In this document: positions 1-7,979 of the stretch, in pieces
Layout: every line of letters starts with the position of its first letter
Position numbering within the stretch: the first letter of the stretch is position 1
The notes under the pieces: model-generated
The model's input: only the letters and a program-made list of their open reading frames with translations
Told to the model about the DNA's origin: nothing
The model's database searches: none
Origin: Nonomuraea longispora
Lineage (GTDB): Bacteria; Actinomycetota; Actinomycetes; Streptosporangiales; Streptosporangiaceae
DNA: 36,634 bases
Direction: 5' to 3'
Assembly: GCF_004348345.1 (NCBI RefSeq)
Contig: NZ_SMJZ01000076.1
Coordinates: forward strand, 1 to 36,634
Position numbers and translations under genes: made by a program

Positions 1-80
1 GGTTTGCCGGTCTCCTTGACGATACGCACCGCGCCAGCCCGGAACTCCGGATCAAAGCGCCGCCTCGTGGTTCCTGCCAC
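1..80 (-). CDS. IS3-type transposase OrfA, N-terminal part, runs off left edge
   Basis: The minus strand opens with a GTG at 80 preceded by an AGAGAGG ribosome binding site. It reads VAGTTRRRFDPEFRAGAVRI then VKETGKP before the window ends. The phrase RRRFDPEFRAGAVRIVKETG is the usual beginning of the small HTH protein (OrfA) of IS3-family elements, which binds the element's ends. Only about 26 codons are visible. The element's terminal repeat must lie between about 81 and 121, where the neighbouring IS256-type frame begins abruptly, but I could not define it. Family assignment rests on this short stretch. Confidence 0.6.
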   Translation of the reverse strand, partial: MAGTTRRRFDPEFRAGAVRIVKETGK

Positions 81-121
81 GACCAAACCTCTCTTGGTTC
101 GGTCTCCACGTTACGAGGGGA

Positions 122-415
122 AGCGCATTCGCCGCCTACCCCAAGAGCGTGTGGCGGCAGATCTGGTCCAATAACCCGCAGGAGAGGCTGAACAAGGAGA
201 TCCGCCGCCGCACCGACGTGGTCGGGATCTTCCCGCATCGCGATGCGATCGTCCGGTTGGTCGGGGCGGTGCTGGCCGAGCAGCACGACGAGTGGACCGA
301 GGGGCGGCGTTATCTCGGACTGGAAGTGCTGGCCGAGTGCCGCAAAGCCGCCACGGAAAAGGATGATGAAGATGATAACGACACAAATGTGACAACAGAT
401 GCTATTGCTGCTTAA
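122..415 (+). pseudogene. IS256/Mutator-family transposase, C-terminal fragment
   Basis: The frame reads FAAYPKSVWRQIWSNNPQER and continues LNKEIRRRTDVVGIFP, then RLVGAVLAEQ and DEWTEGRRYL, which is the conserved C-terminal end of IS256-type (Mutator) transposases. The stop is TAA at 413-415. The DDE catalytic domain is missing: family similarity starts at about 122, directly beside the IS3-type start on the other strand, so the 5' part was probably lost to that insertion. A GTG at 149 could serve as a start but would give a catalytically empty 88-residue peptide. The element's right end presumably lies at about 416-470, where the next gene (tniQ) is cut. Confidence 0.8.
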
Positions 416-445
416 ATAGCATCAGATCGCAGAGTGGCTTCATTC

Positions 446-901
446 TCAAACACCACGATCTTGGACGCGGCCGCGCCAGATCGGGTCGGGTCCGGCCAGG
501 CAGCGGGGGCAGATGGCCGCGGTGTCGGCGCGCCAGGGCCAAGCCCGGGTGCTGGTGGTGCCGGTCCAGCTGTAGGTGATGAACTGGCCGCCCTGACCGA
601 ACAGCGCCATGCGCATCATGGCGCGGGCGCGCAGCCCAGTGGCATCACGCACATTCTCGAAGACGTACTCGCCGTCGAAGATGGTGAGAAAGTCGTCGCC
701 GAGGGTGAAGCGCTGCGGGGTGTAGGGAGGAAGGCCAAGCAGGGACGCGATGGTGTCACGGTGGCTGTGGTGCGCTTCGACCAGGCGGAAGAACCAGGAG
801 TGGAAGGCCTCGCCGTCCGCAGGTGGTGGCACCAGGGCCAGCCGGCGCGGCGGCGGCCGGTCCGGTTGCCGTTCCTCGAGGTCGAGGTGGTGCCGGATCA
901 T
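446..901 (-). pseudogene. tniQ: TniQ-family transposition protein, truncated
   Basis: TniQ proteins work with the TniA transposase and TniB ATPase, usually in target selection for Tn5053/Tn7-like transposons. This 151-residue product has the N-terminal TniQ signature (RRLALVPPPADGEAFHSWFF, residues 19-38) and the first half of a zinc knuckle, CPRC, near residue 133. Family members continue for 100 or more residues with further CxxC and CPxH motifs; here the similarity fades after PIWRGR and the frame stops within sequence that probably belongs to the IS256-type element's end. The start ATG at 901 overlaps the tniB stop as ATGA, the normal tniB-tniQ coupling. It differs clearly from the second tniQ fragment at 9338-9751, so the two come from different elements. 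Confidence 0.75.
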
Positions 902-1503
902 CCGGTGCCCGCGTCCTGGCCGGAAGCGGGCGGGGCCTTCTTGGTGCGGCGCCGTGCGGCAGCTTGGCGGCGGGCTTTGGTTTTGGCGTAGTCGACCTCG
1001 TCGTCGTGGCCGAGCACCACGCTGTCGAGGATGTCGCGGGTGAGCGCTTCGACGCCGGTGTCCATCGCCATGTGAGCGGCTTCCTTGAACAGCATGGCCA
1101 GCGCGCCGATGTAGCCGGAGGTGCGTTCATGCAGGTAACGCCAGTGTTGCAGGGTCAGATTGTTGGGCTGGTGATCGAGCAGGATCAGGTTGTTGTCGAA
1201 GTGACGCACCAGTGCCATCCAGGTGCGCTGCTGCTCACGGGTGGTGATCGAGAACGGGGCCAGGTGCTGCAAGTCGGCGAAGCGGGAGCCGAACTGGCCG
1301 GCCCGGCCGCGCTCGTGCCCAGGCGGGGCGCTGCCCGCCTTGCCCGGGCGGGTGCGTGGCGGCGCTCCGTCGGTGAACAGATTGCCCCGCTCTAACAGGA
1401 TCCCGGCGCCGATGATGGTGACCGCCGCGTGGTTGGCGAGGTTCTTGATGTGGTCGTTGGTCTCTTGGCCGCCGTCGCGGATCTTGTCCAGCATGTGGAG
1501 GTC

Positions 1504-1509
1504 GTCCAG
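1504..1509. repeat. Left copy of 6-bp core GTCCAG (attL)
   Basis: GTCCAG directly abuts the left terminal repeat. Read on the minus strand it is CTGGAC, the Leu-Asp codons of the tniB Walker B motif. The bases on either side (C before, T after) differ from those flanking the right copy (A before, A after), so the shared core is exactly 6 bp. Confidence 0.85.
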
Positions 1510-1521
1510 TTTACCGACCGC
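1510..1521 (+). repeat. Left terminal inverted repeat TTTACCGACCGC
   Basis: This 12-bp sequence is the exact reverse complement of 7980-7991 and directly follows the GTCCAG core. It is the likely recombinase-binding arm at the left end of the Tn554-like element. Confidence 0.85.
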
Positions 1522-1587
1522 GGGAGTCCATATGTGGCCTTCGACCTGCGGTGATGCATAGCTTACATGTTCGCGACGGAAGATCAA

Positions 1588-1759
1588 AGCTTGTGGTGAA
1601 AGTCCTCATTCATGCGTCATCACCACTGTGATCTCGGGGGCTTATCACGTGTCGGAGGACGTGTGCCTGGCCAGTTTCACCGCTGAGATCACACATACCA
1701 AGAACGGTGGAAGGGGATCCTAGAGATCATTTCTCCCTGGACAGGTAATCAAGGGGCTG
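1588..1759. other. Non-coding left end of the Tn554-like element, upstream of the sigma gene
   Basis: No gene is visible here. There is a 9-bp inverted repeat, TGTGATCTC at 1627-1635 and GAGATCACA at 1685-1693, 49 bp apart, which could be a regulator site. AAGGGG at 1751-1756 is the best ribosome binding site for the downstream sigma gene. I see no convincing -35/-10 pair, as would be expected if the sigma factor drives its own promoter. Confidence 0.35.
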
Positions 1760-2281
1760 TTGAGGTCATTACCAGGCGTGGACGATTCAAAAGCGCGACT
1801 CACCGCGCTGTATGAGCAGCACTACCGCAGCGTGCTCAGCTACGTGCTGCTGCGAGCCGATCAGGAGACGGCCGAGGACATTGCCAGCGAGACCTTTGTG
1901 ATCGCGTGGCGAAAACTCGGCCGCCTACCGGAGCCGCCGCTGCCGTGGCTGCTCGGCGTGGCTCGCAACTTGGTACGGACGCAACGCCGCACCACTGCGC
2001 GCAGGCACAACCTGGTCGCGCGGCTCGCCGAACTTGCCCCTGCTGACGACGTGGCCGAGCAGGTGGCCGAGCGGCAGGCGGCGCTGACAGCGCTTGCGGA
2101 GCTATCCGAGCTCGATGCCGAGGCCGTGCTGCTGGCCAGCTGGTACGGGCTCACCCCGGCCGAGGCCGCGAAGATCGCCGGTTGCTCGGCTCGCACCTTC
2201 AACGTACGGCTGCACCGCGCCCGACGCCGTCTCGCCTACGCGCTCAACCTCACCCAGCCCACGTTCCTGGAGCAGTCATGA
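1760..2281 (+). CDS. ECF-type RNA polymerase sigma factor
   Basis: The 173-residue protein has sigma-70 region 2 (residues about 14-75, with YEQHYRSVLSYVLLR and DIASETFVIAWRKLGRLPEP) and region 4 (about 112-165, GLTPAEAAKIAGCSARTFNV then RLHRARRRL). This is the compact two-domain layout of ECF sigma factors, which direct RNA polymerase to a small regulon. The start is uncertain: TTG at 1760 lies only 3 bases after AAGGGG, and GTG at 1778 is an alternative that would still keep region 2. The stop overlaps the next ATG as ATGA, so the two genes are translationally coupled, the arrangement typical of a sigma factor and its anti-sigma partner. It is cargo of the Tn554-like element. Confidence 0.85.
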   Translation: MRSLPGVDDSKARLTALYEQHYRSVLSYVLLRADQETAEDIASETFVIAWRKLGRLPEPPLPWLLGVARNLVRTQRRTTARRHNLVARLAELAPADDVAEQVAERQAALTALAELSELDAEAVLLASWYGLTPAEAAKIAGCSARTFNVRLHRARRRLAYALNLTQPTFLEQS

Positions 2282-2961
2282 ACGACCTCAACGGCCTGAT
2301 CACCTCCTTGCGCCCCAACACCGACGACGCCTACCAGCGCCGCCGCGAAACCGACCTCGCGCGCGCCTTCGCCACCCGTCGCCGTCGCGGCTTCTCCCTC
2401 CGGTTGCGGCTTGTGGCCGTGGCCGCACCTGTCGCCCTCGCCGGCATCGTGGCCGCGGTCGCACTGGCGCCCAGGGCTGCCCCGTCGCCGGATCACAGTG
2501 CCGCAACGGATCACGACATCAGAGCGTCGAGCCTGCAACAGTTCGCTCTGATGAGCACGAAAGAGCTGGGAATCAGGGTCTTTCTGTGCAAGCACGACGA
2601 CATCGAGGCCGCGTGCGGAGGCAGCACGGGCAGCAGGGACACCCCGGCAGGCGGCGGTACGGCGGCCACCGAACAGCAAAAGGCGGACATCGACCGGATG
2701 CTGAACGAACTACCGGGTGTCGAGAGCGTCACCTTCGAGGACCAGGCCGGCGCACTCGCCAGATTCCGCAAATCCGTTCCTCAAATGACGGACGTAGAGA
2801 CCAAGGACATGCACGAGTCGTTTCTTGTCATCATGGAACCCGACGCGGACTACAGTCCAGTGATTGCAAGGGCGAAAAGCATGCCCGGGGTCTCGAACGC
2901 CTTCAAACAGGTTCCTGCTCCGCGGACGCCACCGCTGTCCACAAGCCCGCCAGCTGAGTGA
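2278..2961 (+). CDS. Membrane protein with FtsX-like extracellular domain; putative anti-sigma partner
   Basis: This 227-residue protein has an Arg-rich cytoplasmic start (residues 1-42, RRRETDLARAFATRRRR), one membrane segment (about 43-65) and an outer domain resembling the FtsX extracellular domain (about 96-210: IRVFLC, then QQKADIDRMLNELPGVESVT, FEDQAGALARF, SFLVIM and SMPGVSNAF). FtsX uses this domain to control cell-wall hydrolases; here the other three FtsX helices are missing, so it is not a real FtsX. Its overlap with the sigma gene and one-helix layout suggest a membrane anti-sigma factor whose sensor is an FtsX-type domain. That role is inferred, because no ZAS zinc motif or other known anti-sigma domain is visible. 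Confidence 0.7.
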   Translation: MNDLNGLITSLRPNTDDAYQRRRETDLARAFATRRRRGFSLRLRLVAVAAPVALAGIVAAVALAPRAAPSPDHSAATDHDIRASSLQQFALMSTKELGIRVFLCKHDDIEAACGGSTGSRDTPAGGGTAATEQQKADIDRMLNELPGVESVTFEDQAGALARFRKSVPQMTDVETKDMHESFLVIMEPDADYSPVIARAKSMPGVSNAFKQVPAPRTPPLSTSPPAE

Positions 2962-3430
2962 AACCGTCCTTTCTGCGCCTGCCGTGCGGCCTCCAGTTCC
3001 GTGGGGAACTGTAGGAAGCACTCCAGCCCCGCCGCCACCACGGTTGCCCGTCCATGATGGACAGAAGATCCATGAAGCCAAAGACGGCGGGCGCGGGGCC
3101 GCGGAGCCGGAAATCGGTGGCGTTGAATGGGGCTGCCTCCACTTTCGTGAACAGGGTGATCTGGTGCAGCCCTGGCTGCACCGGAACCGAGATCGGCATC
3201 GGCTCCCAGAACCCGACGTTGGTGTACTCGAAGTCGGCCGCCAGGGTGCTCCTGGTGGCGCCGCTGAACCGTAGCTCGTCGCCGGTGCTGGTGAGGCGGC
3301 GCAGGCTGCCGTCCGCGGCCGGGTAGATGGCGTCCGCGGCCTGGACGTCGGCGAGGCGGGCGGCGTCGTTGGGCTGTGACGGCGCGCCGAGGTTCGTCCA
3401 TCGGTAGCCGCCAGCGTTGAGGTCAGCGCC
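2903..3430 (-). pseudogene. Unrecognised gene fragment, 5' end missing
   Basis: A minus-strand frame from about 3430 to the stop at 2903 reads like protein rather than noise: AGGYRWTNLGAPSQPNDAAR, then LRFSGATRSTLAADFEYTNV, IPVQ-like strand patterns and FRLRGPAPAVFGFMDLLSIM. No ATG, GTG or TTG occurs in frame before the ATG at 3199, so either translation begins there (98 residues) or this is the 3' remnant of a longer gene cut at the hairpin 3433-3470. I do not recognise the family; the alternating hydrophobic pattern suggests a beta-sandwich. Its end overlaps the convergent FtsX-domain gene by 59 bp. It occupies most of the otherwise empty 2962-3482 stretch. Confidence 0.35.
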
Positions 3431-3432
3431 GG

Positions 3433-3470
3433 GCGCGGCGGCCGACCACCGGAGTGGTCGGCCGCCGCGC
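3433..3470. terminator. Perfect 17-bp hairpin downstream of tnpC
   Basis: GCGCGGCGGCCGACCAC (3433-3449) pairs perfectly with 3454-3470 around a 4-base loop. It lies 13 bases past the tnpC stop. No T-tract follows on either strand, so it is either an actinobacterial-style terminator lacking the U-run or another structured signal. Confidence 0.55.
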
Positions 3471-3482
3471 TGGGGTAGGGGG

Positions 3483-4109
3483 TCAGGTTGAAGGCGTCGG
3501 CGTTGTTGATGAGGACGGCCGCTGCGACGATCCGAGGGTGGGGTCGATCAGTTGGGCTTCGAGGTCGGCGACGCGGCGGTCTTGGAATCGGAGGTTCGAG
3601 CGTGCGGCTTTGAGGCGCTCGTCCAGGGTTCGGTTGTCGGTGGTGAGCTGCCGTACTCGCTGTTTGAGTGTGGTGTTCTCCGAGGTGATGCGCTGGATCG
3701 TCTCTTCGGTCCATTCGGCCTGCAGGTCTCGGACCTGCCCCATGAGCTCGCCGATTCGGGATCGTTGGAGCAGGATCTCGGCGTGGGCGGCCTTCAGCGC
3801 GTCCTCGGCGTTGAGTGCACGTTCCCGCCAGGTCGCTTCCAGCGCAGCCTCGTGGGAGGCGTCGCGCTGGGCCTGCCGAGTCCCGTTGCGTGTTGCGGCG
3901 TCGGCGATGGCGGCTTTGGCCTGTGGGTTGTCATAGAGGAAGGTGCGGGAGACTCCGGCTCGCCGGGCGACCGCAGCGACTGTGACCTGTGCCCTTTCCC
4001 GCTTCATCTGGGCCAGGACGTCCTGAACGCGTTGGAGTGCGGCCTGGGTGCTCGCTCGGCGCGCTGCGAGTGCGGCGGCTGTCTGCGGAGTGCCGGAGGT
4101 CGTGCTCAT
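3483..4109 (-). CDS. tnpC: DUF6262/TnpC-like protein of the Tn554-type element
   Basis: The 208-residue protein has an N-terminal helix-turn-helix (about residues 40-70, VAAVARRAGVSRTFLYDNPQ) followed by a long charged coiled coil (about 95-190). This is the build of DUF6262 proteins encoded next to paired tyrosine recombinases. In Tn554, TnpC aids the efficiency and orientation of insertion without being a recombinase; I infer the same accessory DNA-binding role here. The ATG at 4109 overlaps the tnpB stop (ATGA), so it is the last gene of the tnpABC operon. A strong hairpin follows at 3433-3470. Confidence 0.78.
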   Translation of the reverse strand: MSTTSGTPQTAAALAARRASTQAALQRVQDVLAQMKRERAQVTVAAVARRAGVSRTFLYDNPQAKAAIADAATRNGTRQAQRDASHEAALEATWRERALNAEDALKAAHAEILLQRSRIGELMGQVRDLQAEWTEETIQRITSENTTLKQRVRQLTTDNRTLDERLKAARSNLRFQDRRVADLEAQLIDPTLGSSQRPSSSTTPTPST

Positions 4110-6685
4110 GAGTCCACCTCGACGAGGTCGCCGGCGGCGGCGAGGTCAGAGGCCAGGAACGCGGTGCTCCAGACGCGCTGGAAGTAGTCCTGAGGCTTGC
4201 GCAAATCCAGGGCGAGGGCGTCGTCGAGGAGCCCGAGCCCGGCCAGGGCCTTCTCCAGGCCGTCGATGGCGCGTGCGGTGGGTTCGAAGTAGGCGTGCAG
4301 GTAGGTGGCGGTGGCGTCGTCGGGCGCGCCTTCGGCGAGCAGCCGCCATTGCTCGCGTTTGCGGCGCCAGTAGAGGAGGTCGGCGCCGGAGAGGACGAAC
4401 TTGTCGCAGTTATGGCAGTCCAGCTTCCAGGGGCAGGCGCCGCCGTCCACGACGGGCTGGAAGGTGCAGAACCCGCCTTCGGCTGGGGTGCTGCGCCTGG
4501 CGAGGTCGACCGCGATGGCCTGCGCCTCTTCTCGGGTGAGAGGCGCGGCCGCCTCGCCCCCGAGAAGTTCTCCGGGGCTGGCGGTGCCGGGCCCGGCAAC
4601 CCAGACGTGCTGGAGCACGTTCTCCAGATCGGAATGGGACAAATGGACATAATGTTCCGCCATTCGCTCGGAAACCTGGCCCAGATACCTGCGGATGTGG
4701 GTCAGGCTCGCGCCATGGCGGAGCAGGTTGGTGGCCAGGGTGTGCCTGGCCTGGTGCGGGACGAAGTGCCCGAGGTCCAGGCCGTCCAGCCACTGTCGGA
4801 AGTAGCGGTGGAACCACTGGTAGGACAGTGAGGTCTTGCCGTCGCGGTTGCGGTGACTGCTGAAGAACAGTGCGAGCCCGGCGCGTTCCTCACCGCTGGG
4901 GCGGCGGCCGTGCTGGGCGGTGAACCGGTCCAGGGTCTTGCGTTGCCGTGCGGCCAGGACGTCGTAGAGACGTTCGGGGATGCGGATCGCGGCGTCGTAG
5001 TTGCCGACCTTCGACTGGTCGTGCCAGAACATGGCCAGGCCGCCGTAGCGGCCGATGCAGTCCCAGCGGAGCCGCAGAACCTCGTTGACGCGCCGGCCGG
5101 TGATGACGATCGTCTCCCAGACATCACGCAGGCCCCGGTCCTCGCTGTCGAAGGTCTCGGCCAGCATGGCGAGGTTGGTCTCGTCGGCCAGGGCGCGGGC
5201 GACCTCGTCGGGGAACGGGCGGCGGGCTCGCATTGGCGCGCCTCCCGCGGCCGGCATCGCGGTGATGAACTCGCGGTCCAGGCCGAGCCGGTCGGTTGAT
5301 CCGTCCTCCAGGGCGTCGCGCAGCAGCTTGCGGATGCCGTTGGCGACCACGGATCTGGTGTTGGAGCTCACGATGGAGGGCTTGCCGTCCGAGCCCTTCA
5401 TCGCCAGTGACGGCAGCCCTTCGCCTTCCCGACGCCGTTGGTCGGCGATGAACCGCTGTGCGTGCTCGATGGTCAGCCTTCTCGGGTCGTGACCGGCGTC
5501 GGGAGCCTCGATTTCGAGGAAGGCGCTCAGTTCGGTGGCCGCCCGGCGAACTTGGTCGACCGGCACCCTGGTGCGCGGGCAGCGCGGCGAGCTGAACAGG
5601 CTGGCGAGGTAGTCCCAGGCCAGGTCACGTAGCCATCGCTGTGAGATCGCGGTCAGGTCGACGTGGCTGGCGGAGAAGGGGAACCGGATCCCGAAGTGGT
5701 CGGTCTCGATGAAGCCCGCCTCCCTCGTCTCCATCGGCGTGAAGTAGATCAGCCGCAGATGATGGAGCATCGTCTTGACGATCGCCCCGTGGAACCGGGG
5801 GAAGTCGGCCAGGTCCAGATCGGTGAGCGATCCTGCGTCGCGTTCCCGCGCCCGGTTGGCCATCCGCTGAATCCAGTCCAGATCCCAGCGGCTGTGCCGA
5901 TCGTGCTGGGTGTGGGCGAACAACGTCCACTTGATCTCCGCCCGCAGCAGCGGCCGTAGCCCGAGGAGGTTGATCTGCCCGGGCCGCGGCATGGGGTCCG
6001 TGCTCGCGCACCATGCGCGGAACGCCGCCTCGTCGCTATAGAACACAGGGACGGGCAGGTCCAGGTTCTCGTAGGACTGCCACCAACTGGATGGCAGCGC
6101 GGCGCCTCCAGGCCGGCCGCGTCGTTTGTAGCGGGCGCGATGCCAAGAGCACAAACCCAGCGGGGACTCCGCCAGGCCAGGGCAGACCCTAACCTGGCAA
6201 CGTCCGTATCCCTCGCAGGGCTCCTGGTCGGCGACCCATGTCTCGAGGTCAAGGGAGGAGTCGTGCAGCGAGAAGTAGTACGTCCACGAGTAGTGGTGGC
6301 GGCGGCATAGCCGCAAAGCCCCGTGCGGGATCGCGGGGCGGCCCGGGCAGATCCGGCAGGGCTCGCCCGTCGACCGCTCCACCGGACCCAGCGGCTCCGC
6401 CGCGGTCAGGAACTCGGCCTTGCCCATGCCCCGGGCGCGTGCCTCCACCCACTCGATCCGGTGGATCGAGCACACCTCCGTGCCGCTTGTGCGGGCCCGC
6501 TCGCAGTCCTCGACGACGCATTCCCACCGGTAGACGGGATGACCGAGCGGGATCTTGATGATGTCGGTCCGGTAGATCGGGTCGAAGGTCGGGCTCGTGA
6601 TCAGAGCGGTAAGGATCTCCAAGCGGTCGCGACCGGCGCGGTCTGGCTGCTCGGTATAGAGCGGCAACAGCGATCTTGCGGTCAT
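4106..6685 (-). CDS. tnpB: Tyrosine recombinase, TnpB-like, with flanking zinc-finger regions
   Basis: The 859-residue protein carries the catalytic domain at about 485-695: Arg in TGRRVNEV (R532), Lys in QSKVGNYD (K559), the HxxR box as HQAR (644-647) and the nucleophile in EHYVHL (Y679). The usual LGH preceding the tyrosine is LGQ (Q670). Cysteine clusters lie in the N-terminal 180 residues (C56, C61, C72; C110, C113, C127; C157, C163, C168, C179) and after the catalytic domain (C740, C751, C757, C760); the latter resembles the C-terminal knuckle of Tn554-type TnpB. The start ATG at 6685 overlaps the tnpA stop; an upstream in-frame extension inside tnpA is rejected. It probably acts with TnpA to cut and rejoin the element at its core site. 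Confidence 0.87.
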   Translation of the reverse strand: MTARSLLPLYTEQPDRAGRDRLEILTALITSPTFDPIYRTDIIKIPLGHPVYRWECVVEDCERARTSGTEVCSIHRIEWVEARARGMGKAEFLTAAEPLGPVERSTGEPCRICPGRPAIPHGALRLCRRHHYSWTYYFSLHDSSLDLETWVADQEPCEGYGRCQVRVCPGLAESPLGLCSWHRARYKRRGRPGGAALPSSWWQSYENLDLPVPVFYSDEAAFRAWCASTDPMPRPGQINLLGLRPLLRAEIKWTLFAHTQHDRHSRWDLDWIQRMANRARERDAGSLTDLDLADFPRFHGAIVKTMLHHLRLIYFTPMETREAGFIETDHFGIRFPFSASHVDLTAISQRWLRDLAWDYLASLFSSPRCPRTRVPVDQVRRAATELSAFLEIEAPDAGHDPRRLTIEHAQRFIADQRRREGEGLPSLAMKGSDGKPSIVSSNTRSVVANGIRKLLRDALEDGSTDRLGLDREFITAMPAAGGAPMRARRPFPDEVARALADETNLAMLAETFDSEDRGLRDVWETIVITGRRVNEVLRLRWDCIGRYGGLAMFWHDQSKVGNYDAAIRIPERLYDVLAARQRKTLDRFTAQHGRRPSGEERAGLALFFSSHRNRDGKTSLSYQWFHRYFRQWLDGLDLGHFVPHQARHTLATNLLRHGASLTHIRRYLGQVSERMAEHYVHLSHSDLENVLQHVWVAGPGTASPGELLGGEAAAPLTREEAQAIAVDLARRSTPAEGGFCTFQPVVDGGACPWKLDCHNCDKFVLSGADLLYWRRKREQWRLLAEGAPDDATATYLHAYFEPTARAIDGLEKALAGLGLLDDALALDLRKPQDYFQRVWSTAFLASDLAAAGDLVEVDS

Positions 6686-7866
6686 CGGCTCTCGCCCCAG
6701 ACGGTGCGCAGCGCGGAGTCGAAGGCGGCGTCGTGCACGTCGACGTGGGAGTAGATCTCGTCGACCACCGCGGTGGAGGCCCACCCGCCCGCGTCGCGGG
6801 TGATCAGCAGGTCACCACCCGAAGCATCAAGAACGGCATTCGTGAACGAGTGCCGGAAGGCGTGCGGTTTCACCGTGCCCAACCCGGCCCGCTGCCCGGC
6901 CCGGCCGAGCATCCGGCGGGCCCCGACCGTCGCCCACGGTTGTCCCCGGTTCTTGCCGTGCAGTTGGACCAGCAGCATCCCGTGCCCGCCCGCCGTCCGC
7001 GGGTATTCGTCGCTGGTCATGTACTCGAAGTAGGTGTGGATCATCGCCGAGCTGACCCGCTTGATCAGTCCCCCTGTCACCGTGCCGTCCTCGATCCGCC
7101 AGGGATGCTTGGTCTTGACCTCCGCGCCATTGGGGTTGCCGGGCCGATGACAGACGTGAACGTGCGGGGTCCGGCACTCGCCGCAGCCCGCCCCGTCCCG
7201 CAGGTGCAGGTCCACCAGGTGCAGCCCGCAGAGCTCGCCGACCCGCAGGCCTCCGTCTGCCAGCCAGGTCACCGTCAGCGCGTCACGGAGACTGTTCACC
7301 GTGGTCAACAGCCGTTCCCGAGCGCCGTCCGGCAGCATCTTCGGATGACGGCGATGCCGGCCCTGGGGCGCCAGCGGGTTCGACGACATCTCGGTCTTCA
7401 CATGCCCGAGGAACGACCGTGACCGGTCCATCTTGGTCGGCAGCCTCGCCTTGCTCAGCTTCCCGCCCAACTCGCTGTTAACCCCGAGTACGGCCTGGTG
7501 CATGTAGAAGCCCTTAAGACAAGCCGCCGCCGTGCCGAGCGCAGCCCGGCCATAGGGACGCTTCCCGACCCGCCACGGCTCACCCAACGGCATCGCCACT
7601 TGTGCGCCGACGATCCCCATGTACCGCTCGAGATCCCGCAACGTCACTGCGTCGAACTCCAGGCACTCCCGCTCCAGCCACCTCAGGTGGTCCACCAGCA
7701 GATACGCATACGTCCGCTGAGTCCCCGACCCCTCGTAACGGCGCAAGAACCGGTCCGCCTCCGGGTGCACCACCCCCTCCGGCCAAACGATCGTCCACGA
7801 CCGCCGCCCGTTCCCCCTCGCCAGCTTCTGCACCCTCAGCTGACCAATCACAACCTGCCGAACCAC
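6682..7866 (-). CDS. tnpA: Tyrosine recombinase, TnpA-like
   Basis: The 394-residue protein has an N-terminal SAM-like core-binding region (about 40-130, GTQRTYAYLLVDHLRWLERE) and a catalytic domain (about 175-385). Visible active-site residues are R208 in GGLRVGEL, a likely K251, H335 and R338 in HAFRHSF, W362 in GGWAS and the nucleophile Y372 in DEIYSHVD. It starts at a GTG (7866) preceded by GGAGG at a spacing of about 5, and its stop overlaps tnpB. Being first in the operon, next to the right terminal repeat, fits the Tn554 arrangement. It should catalyse strand exchange at GTCCAG together with TnpB. All expected residues are present, so the element may still be active. Confidence 0.88.
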   Translation of the reverse strand: MVRQVVIGQLRVQKLARGNGRRSWTIVWPEGVVHPEADRFLRRYEGSGTQRTYAYLLVDHLRWLERECLEFDAVTLRDLERYMGIVGAQVAMPLGEPWRVGKRPYGRAALGTAAACLKGFYMHQAVLGVNSELGGKLSKARLPTKMDRSRSFLGHVKTEMSSNPLAPQGRHRRHPKMLPDGARERLLTTVNSLRDALTVTWLADGGLRVGELCGLHLVDLHLRDGAGCGECRTPHVHVCHRPGNPNGAEVKTKHPWRIEDGTVTGGLIKRVSSAMIHTYFEYMTSDEYPRTAGGHGMLLVQLHGKNRGQPWATVGARRMLGRAGQRAGLGTVKPHAFRHSFTNAVLDASGGDLLITRDAGGWASTAVVDEIYSHVDVHDAAFDSALRTVWGESR

Positions 7867-7979
7867 AAGACCTCCGTACCGATACCTGCGAACAAGACGG
7901 ACGTCCCGAACTAAGTCGGTAAATGATCACGGAACGTCGCAGAACGCAAGTCGAACGGACATCAAGAACACACTTAGTA
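7867..7979. other. Right-end non-coding segment of the Tn554-like element
   Basis: This stretch lies between the tnpA start and the right terminal repeat and must contain the tnpA promoter. GTCGGTAAA at 7915-7923 repeats the inner part of the terminal repeat in direct orientation. The pentamer GAACG occurs several times between 7931 and 7960, and may also be part of the recombinase-binding array. Confidence 0.4.

Larger units (their letters stand above)
898..1587 (-). pseudogene. tniB: TniB ATPase, C-terminal half (split by the 1510-7991 element)
   Basis: This frame carries the second half of a TniB/TnsC-type AAA ATPase. From 1509 downward it reads LDDLHMLDKIRDGGQETNDH, with a sensor-like stretch HAAVTIIGAGI and the family's C-terminal helical region ending at 898. 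Walker A is absent because the first half lies at 7992-8585. The codons between 1510 and 1587 (27 residues from an ATG at 1587) belong to the left end of the inserted element, not to tniB. Joining 8585-7992 to 1503-898 gives a continuous 399-codon gene whose Walker B reads LLLLDDLHM. The tniB stop overlaps the tniQ start at 898-901. As it stands this half cannot bind ATP. Confidence 0.85.

Noticed and set aside
1510..1587. The first 26 codons of the frame containing the tniB C-terminal half
   Set aside because: They come from the left end of the inserted element and include the terminal repeat; they are not tniB sequence.
2278..2961. Calling the sigma partner FtsX
   Set aside because: It has one membrane helix instead of four, lacks the permease core, and no ftsE is adjacent; only the outer domain is FtsX-like.
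6686..6784. Upstream start giving an 892-residue TnpB
   Set aside because: The added residues lie inside tnpA in another frame; ATG 6685 in an ATGA overlap matches the other junctions of the operon.
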